Shown: positions 15,893-20,500 of the stretch, one piece after another
How the letters are laid out: the number at the start of each line of letters is the position of its first letter
Numbering within the stretch: the stretch's first letter is position 1
Source: CAYUPI01 sp964446585
GTDB lineage: Bacteria > Verrucomicrobiota > Verrucomicrobiia > Limisphaerales > UBA8199
NCBI GenBank assembly: GCA_964446585.1
Contig: CAYUPI010000082.1
Span: 1 to 20,500, forward strand
DNA: 20,500 nt
Direction: 5' to 3'
The notes under the pieces: generated by a model
Told to the model about the DNA's origin: nothing
The model's input: only the letters and a program-made list of their open reading frames with translations
Database searches by the model: none
Made by a program: the position numbers and the translations under genes

Positions 15893-16636
15893 CTACCCTC
15901 TGGCAACGGGTTTTGCTCCGTAGTTAATGCTCATCGCCCCGCCCATCAGATTAATGGTTCGCACGTTCACCAGGCCCAATTCGCGCATTTTCTCCTCCAC
16001 GCCGCGCTGCGCCGGGTAGTGCCAGAGGGAGTCTAGGATGTAGGCATAGGCGCCGGGGTGGCCGCAAACCAGGAGACCGAGTGCCGGCACAAAGAGCCGG
16101 AGATAACCGAAGTAAAGAGCCCGACAGAGCCGATTGTCGGGCTTGCCGAAATCGAGCACGAGCAGTCTGCCGCCCGGCCGGGCCACGCGCCGCATTTCCC
16201 CAAGGCCCGCTTCCCAGTTTGCCAGGTTTCGCAGACCGTAGCCGACCGTCACAATGTCAAAAGAATCCTGCAGAAAGGGGAGGTGTTGCGCATCGCCACG
16301 GACGAAGCTCAGGGCGGACGATTTAAGCTTGGATCGCCTCGCTTCGGCCACTTGCAGCATCGGCTCATTGAAGTCAAGACCGGTCGTTTCCGCGCCGCGG
16401 CGAGCCAGGGCCAGCGCCAGGTCGCCGGTGCCACAACAAAGGTCGAGCGCGCGCTCGCCCGGTTGTGGTCGCGCCAGCTCGATGACTCTTCGTTTCCAGC
16501 AGCGGTGCAAGCCGAAACTCTGAAGGTCGTTGATCAAGTCGTAACGCCGTGCGATCACGGTGAACAGTTGATTAACCTTTTCGGCGCGGTGCTCGCCTGG
16601 GTCAAAGAATTTGCTCATGCGAAAGTCCGTTGCCAT
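15893..16636 (-). CDS. ubiE: Demethylmenaquinone/ubiquinone C-methyltransferase
   Basis: A 247-residue class I SAM methyltransferase with UbiE/MenG signatures: FTVIARRYDLINDLQSFG near residue 25, the SAM-binding ALDLCCGTGDLALAL (residues 63-77), VTVGYGLRNLANWEAGL, and RPGGRLLVLDFGKP. It performs the last methylation of menaquinone (or the ring C-methylation of ubiquinone). Menaquinone is more likely if the host is a verrucomicrobium, so menG would also be a fair symbol. It starts at ATG 16636, divergent from the receiver-domain gene with a 49-bp gap, and leads into hldC. The C-terminal MGGAMSINYGAKP fits the family's closing strand. Confidence 0.92.
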   Translation of the reverse strand: MATDFRMSKFFDPGEHRAEKVNQLFTVIARRYDLINDLQSFGLHRCWKRRVIELARPQPGERALDLCCGTGDLALALARRGAETTGLDFNEPMLQVAEARRSKLKSSALSFVRGDAQHLPFLQDSFDIVTVGYGLRNLANWEAGLGEMRRVARPGGRLLVLDFGKPDNRLCRALYFGYLRLFVPALGLLVCGHPGAYAYILDSLWHYPAQRGVEEKMRELGLVNVRTINLMGGAMSINYGAKPVARG

Positions 16637-16685
16637 CCCACTGAAATCCTGTTAAAAGACCGATGATAATTCGATTCGAAACACT

Positions 16686-17114
16686 ATGAATCGCAAGAAG
16701 ATTTTGGTGGTCGATGACAACGCCGTGGTCGTCAAAACGCTCTCTTTGAAGCTGAAGGCCAGCGGCTACGACGTGCTGACGGCCGAGGATGGCTCAACGG
16801 CGGTCAGCACCGCGCGGCGGGAAAGACCCGATCTGATCCTTTTAGACATCGGTTTCCCCCCGGACGTTGCTCACGGGGGAGGCGTGGGTTGGGATGGCTT
16901 TCTCATCATGGATTGGCTTAAGCGGATGGACGAGGCCAAACGCATTCCCGTCATTATCATCACCGGAAGCAACGCCGAAGAAACCAAAGCCCGTTCGATG
17001 GCGGCGGGTGCCGTGGGCTTCTTTCAGAAGCCAGTCAACAACGACGAACTGTTGGCCGCGATCCGCAAGGCGTTGCCTGAGGATGCCGAGCGGCAACAAT
17101 CTCCCGCTGCCTAA
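16686..17114 (+). CDS. Single-domain response regulator with insertion after the phospho-Asp
   Basis: A 142-residue CheY-like receiver with no output domain. The acidic pocket is D10/D11, the phosphoacceptor D54 (LILLDIG), the switch Thr T93 (IIITG) and the conserved Lys K115 (FFQKP), so it should be phosphorylatable. The loop after D54 is about nine residues longer than usual: a normal receiver reads D-[IL]-x-x-P-x-x-D-G, whereas here the stretch from I55 to G71 contains VAHGGGVGW before D70-G71. No histidine kinase is nearby, and its partner and output are unknown. It is divergent from ubiE and convergent with the isomerase gene. Confidence 0.92.
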   Translation: MNRKKILVVDDNAVVVKTLSLKLKASGYDVLTAEDGSTAVSTARRERPDLILLDIGFPPDVAHGGGVGWDGFLIMDWLKRMDEAKRIPVIIITGSNAEETKARSMAAGAVGFFQKPVNNDELLAAIRKALPEDAERQQSPAA

Positions 17115-17133
17115 CTTTAAGAACAGAACGGAG

Positions 17134-17272
17134 AAACCGCTAATCTTCGCTAATTCGCGCTAATCCTTTGGAGGGACAAGCCTGTACCCAGCGGCCGGTT
17201 CGGACAGGACAAAACGAGGATGTTTGGTCCTATTTCATTAGCGCAGATTAGCGCCAATTAGCGGTTCCTTTG
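17134..17272. repeat. Inverted pair of 10-bp phased GCTAAT repeats between convergent genes
   Basis: The left arm (17134-17170) has three CGCTAAT units at 10-bp spacing. The right arm (17237-17272) is its inverted copy with three ATTAGCG units at the same spacing, plus the flanking AACCG and CCTTTG. Only the three linker bases between units differ. The ~66-bp spacer (17171-17236) holds no gene. Sitting between two converging genes, a transcript from either side could fold this into a long stem and help termination. Confidence 0.8.
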
Positions 17273-17319
17273 AATTGTTATGGCTTAGCTCTCTGCGAGA
17301 TCAAGGTTCCAGGGCCCTG

Positions 17320-18132
17320 CTACAGGAAGACGTTCCTCAAATACTCCAAGCTTTTCGCCGCAATCGTCTCCGGCCCTTCATCGAAGTTAAACACCTCGAC
17401 CGAGACAAAGCCGGCATACCCTACCTCCTTCAACGCTTTGGCGATGGGCCTGAAATCAACTTCGCCGAAGCCGGGTCCTTTCAAGTTCTTGTCGTTGGCA
17501 TGGAAATGAGCGAAGCGCGGCCATGATTCGCGGATGATCTGCTGGATGGGCTTGGCCTCCGAGCACATCGCTTTGACGTCCAGGATGATTTGAAAAGCGG
17601 GCGAAGGCAGACGTTGCACGAATTCCAGGGCTTCGGCAGCAGTGTTAATGAAATTGGTTTCCGCCGGCGCTAGTGGTTCAAAGCAAATGGCCACTGCTCG
17701 TTGCTCGGCCTTGGCCACGGCGTCGCGGAACGTTCCGGTCGCCCATTCGCGCGCCTGTTCAGCGGAGACCCCATCCATTATGTTGCGCTGTTTGGGAGAG
17801 CCGACGACCATCACCTTGCCTCCCAGGTCCGCGCAGAAATCCACCAGGTCGCAGAAGTAGCCCGCCGTGCGCTCGCGTATCATTCCGTCGGGATGATTGA
17901 TGTACAGGCCCTCGGGCTTGACCAGCACCCAATGGATGCCGGCGATCTGGATTTGATTCCGCGCCGCCACATCGCGAATTCGGCGGCGTTCGCTCGACGA
18001 AATTTCCGTGACCGAACTGGCGAGCGTAAAGGGAGCGATTTCCAGCCCGTGATAGCCTAGTTTTGCGGCGTGGGCCAGTGTGTCCTCTACATTCCAATCC
18101 CGGAAGATTTCATTGCAGATGGCGAAATTCAT
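17320..18132 (-). CDS. Sugar phosphate isomerase/epimerase family protein (xylose isomerase-like TIM barrel)
   Basis: A 270-residue AP-endonuclease-2/xylose-isomerase-type barrel. The four expected metal ligands are visible at strand ends: E152 (AICFEPL), D185 (IILDVKAM), H211 (FAHFHAND) and E246 (FVSVEVF), with HW at 67-68 and EPL contributing to the site. Relatives include hydroxypyruvate isomerase, tagatose/psicose 3-epimerases and inosose-processing enzymes; the sequence does not single one out and no sugar-catabolic neighbours help. No signal peptide is seen, so it is probably cytoplasmic. It starts at ATG 18132, divergent from prfB with a 172-bp gap, and ends at TAG 17320 facing the phased repeat. 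Confidence 0.88.
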   Translation of the reverse strand: MNFAICNEIFRDWNVEDTLAHAAKLGYHGLEIAPFTLASSVTEISSSERRRIRDVAARNQIQIAGIHWVLVKPEGLYINHPDGMIRERTAGYFCDLVDFCADLGGKVMVVGSPKQRNIMDGVSAEQAREWATGTFRDAVAKAEQRAVAICFEPLAPAETNFINTAAEALEFVQRLPSPAFQIILDVKAMCSEAKPIQQIIRESWPRFAHFHANDKNLKGPGFGEVDFRPIAKALKEVGYAGFVSVEVFNFDEGPETIAAKSLEYLRNVFL

Positions 18133-18304
18133 AGATTCTGATTTCAGGAAACGGCTGTCGGCGATTGTCTATAGAGCGCGGGGAGGACGCAAGCGCGGGG
18201 GCTTGCCTTGCGTGAACAGCATGCAAAAGGAGTGGGAATCACTAAAACCGTGCATCGGTCCTTAAGCTTGCATTGAGCCCTCGCGCGACCTAGATTGCGC
18301 GCTA

Positions 18305-19454
18305 ATGTTCGACACGATTACAGCCGAATTAGCGACCGCCACGGACAAACTCGCTCATCTGCGGAGGTTTCTTTGACGTGCCCGGCGCGCAGAAGCGCCT
18401 GGGTGAGCTCAATGCCCTAATGGCGGCCGACAATTTCTGGAACAATCGCGAACAAGCCCAAAAGCTGATCGAGGAGGCCAATTCACTTCGGAATAGGGTC
18501 GAACCCCTGCTCCAGGCGGAAAAGAAGCTGGAAGATTTCCAGGTGATGGTTGAGCTCGGCGAAGCCGAGCCCGCGGAGTCCCAGGACAAAATCCAGCAGG
18601 AGTTGGAGCGGGATCTCTCAAAATATTTCAAGGAACTCGATGCGCTGGAACTCAAAGTGTTCCTGAGCGGCCCTCATGATCGGAGCAATTGCATCCTCAG
18701 CATTAACGCCGGGGCAGGGGGGACGGAGTCGTGCGACTGGGCCAATATGCTCATGCGAATGTACCAGCGTTGGGCCGAATCGCGCGGATGGGAGGTGGAA
18801 CTGACCGATGTGCTGCCGGGCGAGGCAGCGGGCATTAAGAGCGCGACCCTGGTGTTCACCGGCGAAAACGCCTACGGCTTCACCAAAGCCGAGCGCGGGG
18901 TACACCGGCTCGTGCGCATTTCTCCGTTCGACTCAAACAAACGCCGGCACACCAGCTTTGCCAGCGTGGATGTGATCGCCGAAATCGAGGAAACCTCTTC
19001 GGAGATCGAAATTCCGCCCGCCGAGTTGAAAGTGGACACGTTCCGTTCTGGCGGCAAAGGCGGGCAAAACGTGAACAAAGTGGAAACTGCCGTTCGTATT
19101 ACTCACATCCCGACTAGTCTCGTGGCAGCATCGCAAAACCAGAGGTCGCAGCATCAGAACCGGGCCACAGCGATGAAGCTCCTGCTATCGAAACTCTATG
19201 CCCAGCGGCTGGATGCGCAGAAGGCGGAAATGGAGCGTTTTTACGGCGAGAAAGGCAGCATCTCCTGGGGCAATCAGATTCGCAGCTATGTTTTCCAGCC
19301 GTACCGCATGGTGAAAGACCTCCGCACCGGGGTCGAGACCAGCAACGTGCAGGGAGTGATGGACGGCGATCTGGATGCGTTTGTGAACTGCTGGCTGCGG
19401 GCGGGTTGCCCGACCAAACGCATGAAGGGGCTGAAGGATGAGGAGGAGGGGTAA
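18305..19454 (+). CDS. prfB: Peptide chain release factor 2, with programmed +1 frameshift
   Basis: The gene starts at ATG 18305 and reads 23 codons (MFDTITAELATATDKLAHLRRFL) to an in-frame TGA at 18374-18376. A +1 shift at CTT then continues DVPGAQKRLGEL to TAA at 19452-19454, giving a 382-residue RF2 (E. coli: 365). Without the shift, a gene finder would start wrongly at GTG 18378. RF2 features after the shift: the anticodon-like stop-recognition tripeptide S206-P207-F208 (RISPFDSN), which reads UGA/UAA, and the peptidyl-hydrolysis motif G252-G253-Q254 (SGGKGGQNVNK). It acts at the ribosomal A site. As in other bacteria, low RF2 should favour the frameshift, so the protein autoregulates. 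Confidence 0.96.
18363..18377 (+). promoter_or_regulatory. prfB programmed +1 frameshift site
   Basis: The sequence is GGAGG TTT CTT TGA C: an internal Shine-Dalgarno-like GGAGG (18363-18367), three bases, the slippery CTT (18371-18373), then the TGA stop followed by C. The geometry matches the known bacterial RF2 site (AGGGGG TAT CTT TGA C), with GGAGG replacing the usual G-run. Confidence 0.95.
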
Positions 19455-19456
19455 TT

Positions 19457-19507
19457 CCGAAATCCGAAATCCGAAGGAAACCCGAAATCCGAAACCCGAA
19501 GTCGAAA
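19457..19507. repeat. Degenerate CCGAAAT tandem repeat
   Basis: Six to seven imperfect 7-8-bp units (CCGAAAT, CCGAAGG, CCCGAAAT, CCGAAAC, CCCGAA, GTCGAAA) fill the 69-bp gap between prfB and trpC. It is purine-rich on the plus strand and has no coding potential. Confidence 0.8.
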
Positions 19508-19523
19508 GCCTTACGTAACGACA

Positions 19524-20354
19524 ATGCTAGCACGAGCAAGAGTGACTGTTCTCGAATCGATAGTTGAAGAGAAGAAGCGAGAGATTGCGCGGCTGCCGCA
19601 GCGGGTGATTTCGCCGTTCGATTTAGACGCGGCTCTGCGGAACCGCGGTGGGGTGAGGGATTTTACCGGGGCATTGCGGAAGGCCAAAACCGGAGGGGTC
19701 GCGCTCATTGCCGAGGTGAAAAAGGCCTCCCCATCGGCTGGCGTGATTCAGGCAGACTTTGATCCCGTGCGTATCGCCCGCGAATATGAATTGGCTGGCG
19801 CCAGTTGCCTCTCCGTGTTGACGGATGAAAAATTCTTCCAAGGGTCGCTTCAGCATCTGAAGCGGGTCCGAGAGTCGGTGAAACTGCCCCTGCTGAGGAA
19901 AGATTTTATCATCGACGAGCGTCAGATTTTGGAAGCGATTCATTGGGGGACGGATGCCATTCTGCTGATTGTCGCGATCTTGACCGAGGAACAGTTGAAG
20001 CGGTTTCACGGCCTGGCCACCCGCGCAGGCCTGGCCGCCCTGGTCGAAGTGCACGACGAAGCAGAGCTGGATCGCGCGATGGCTATCGGGGCTCAACTCA
20101 TCGGCGTAAACAACCGCGACTTGAAAACGTTCGAGGTGGACCTCGCGACGACCGAGCGCCTCGCCGCTCGCTTGCGCTCTTCAGCACTCGACCCTCAACA
20201 CCCGCCGCTGTTAGTTGCCGAAAGCGGCATCCATACGCGCGCCGATGTGCAGCGCCTGCTGCGGTGCGGCGCCCGAGCCATCCTCGTGGGCGAAGCGCTG
20301 ATGAAACATGGCGACATCCGCGCGAAAGTCCGGGAGTTGATGGGCGTTGGGTGA
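19524..20354 (+). CDS. trpC: Indole-3-glycerol phosphate synthase
   Basis: A 276-residue TIM barrel, monofunctional (no TrpF fusion), catalysing ring closure of CdRP to indole-3-glycerol phosphate in tryptophan synthesis. Catalytic residues are all in place: E64 and K66 (AEVKKASPSAG), K126 (LLRKDF), E175 (LVEVHDE), N196 and R198 (GVNNRDLKTF), E233 and S234 (VAESGI), and the phosphate-binding GARAILVGEALM. The N-terminal ILESIVEEKKREIARLP is the usual IGPS helix. It starts at ATG 19524 after the CCGAAAT repeat tract. No other trp gene is visible in the window, so it may stand apart from the rest of the pathway. Confidence 0.96.
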   Translation: MLARARVTVLESIVEEKKREIARLPQRVISPFDLDAALRNRGGVRDFTGALRKAKTGGVALIAEVKKASPSAGVIQADFDPVRIAREYELAGASCLSVLTDEKFFQGSLQHLKRVRESVKLPLLRKDFIIDERQILEAIHWGTDAILLIVAILTEEQLKRFHGLATRAGLAALVEVHDEAELDRAMAIGAQLIGVNNRDLKTFEVDLATTERLAARLRSSALDPQHPPLLVAESGIHTRADVQRLLRCGARAILVGEALMKHGDIRAKVRELMGVG

Positions 20355-20384
20355 GCGCCGCGTAAGGGCTCAGTCTTTGGTGGC

Positions 20385-20412
20385 GGAGTGCGCCCGTTCC
20401 CGGGCGCACTCC
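20385..20412. repeat. Perfect 12-bp hairpin downstream of trpC
   Basis: GGAGTGCGCCCG (20385-20396) pairs exactly with CGGGCGCACTCC (20401-20412) around TTCC, 30 bp after the trpC stop. No U-tract follows, so it is either an atypical terminator or a member of the same dispersed palindrome family as 12525-12561. The remaining bases to the window end (20413-20500) show no gene that I can support. Confidence 0.75.
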
Positions 20413-20500
20413 GGGCCGCGTCTCCCGCCTTTAACTGAGGGGTTACAGAGCGCATCTTGACACTACCACCATAATGGAGGCGTGAGAACGGTTCCTCATC

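Noticed and set aside
18268..18296. TTGCAT-17 bp-TAGATT as a prfB promoter
   Set aside because: Weak matches in both boxes, and it would place transcription start at or inside the ATG, leaving no leader.
20457..20462. Exact TTGACA -35 box near the window end
   Set aside because: The only TATAAT-like hexamer (CATAAT at 20470) is 7 bp away instead of about 17, so it is not a usable sigma-70 promoter.
20476..20500. GGAGG followed by GTG at 20482 as a new gene start
   Set aside because: The spacing is about 1 base and only six codons are visible before the window ends, so it cannot be supported.

Overview
The window looks like a chromosomal segment of a Verrucomicrobiota-type bacterium (Limisphaerales/Pedosphaera-like). 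This is inferred from the Gly/Asn-rich beta-helix protein with Ig-like and 'FYRL'-ending C-terminal domains, a large secreted-type GH78 enzyme, lipopolysaccharide (heptose) genes, a menaquinone-type methyltransferase, and many intergenic repeats with ~10-bp phasing. I cannot run a taxonomic search. Coding density is high, and no tRNA, rRNA, CRISPR array, transposase or prophage gene was seen.

Layout. 1-3972 (+): the 3' part of a very large surface/secreted protein made of repeated beta-helix modules. 3996-7433 (-): a convergent GH78 alpha-L-rhamnosidase. 7552-12295 (-): a five-gene nucleotide-sugar operon, transcribed rfbF, rfbG, C-methyltransferase, rfbC-like epimerase, SDR reductase. It predicts a CDP-activated C-methylated 6-deoxyhexose. 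12296-12966: a long, repeat-bearing intergenic stretch with at most one doubtful small ORF.

12967-16636: a heptose/LPS core group. It holds the heptose-7-phosphate kinase hldA (+), a GT9 heptosyltransferase-like gene (-) whose 3' end overlaps hldA by 20 bp, an AT-rich gap, and the separate heptose adenylyltransferase hldC following ubiE/menG (-). 16686-17114 (+): a lone receiver-domain protein with an unusual insertion after the phosphorylated Asp. 17320-18132 (-): a sugar-phosphate isomerase/epimerase-type TIM barrel. 18305-19454 (+): prfB (release factor 2) with the programmed +1 frameshift intact. 19524-20354 (+): trpC, followed by a perfect hairpin.

Together, the central 9 kb appears devoted to the cell surface: one operon makes an unusual CDP-deoxysugar, and the next group makes and transfers ADP-heptose. 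The GH78 enzyme and the giant beta-helix protein are also predicted to act outside the cytoplasm. The best candidate for something little described is the CDP C-methyl-deoxysugar cassette. The phased repeats inside and beside it, and the modified receiver domain, are secondary points of interest.
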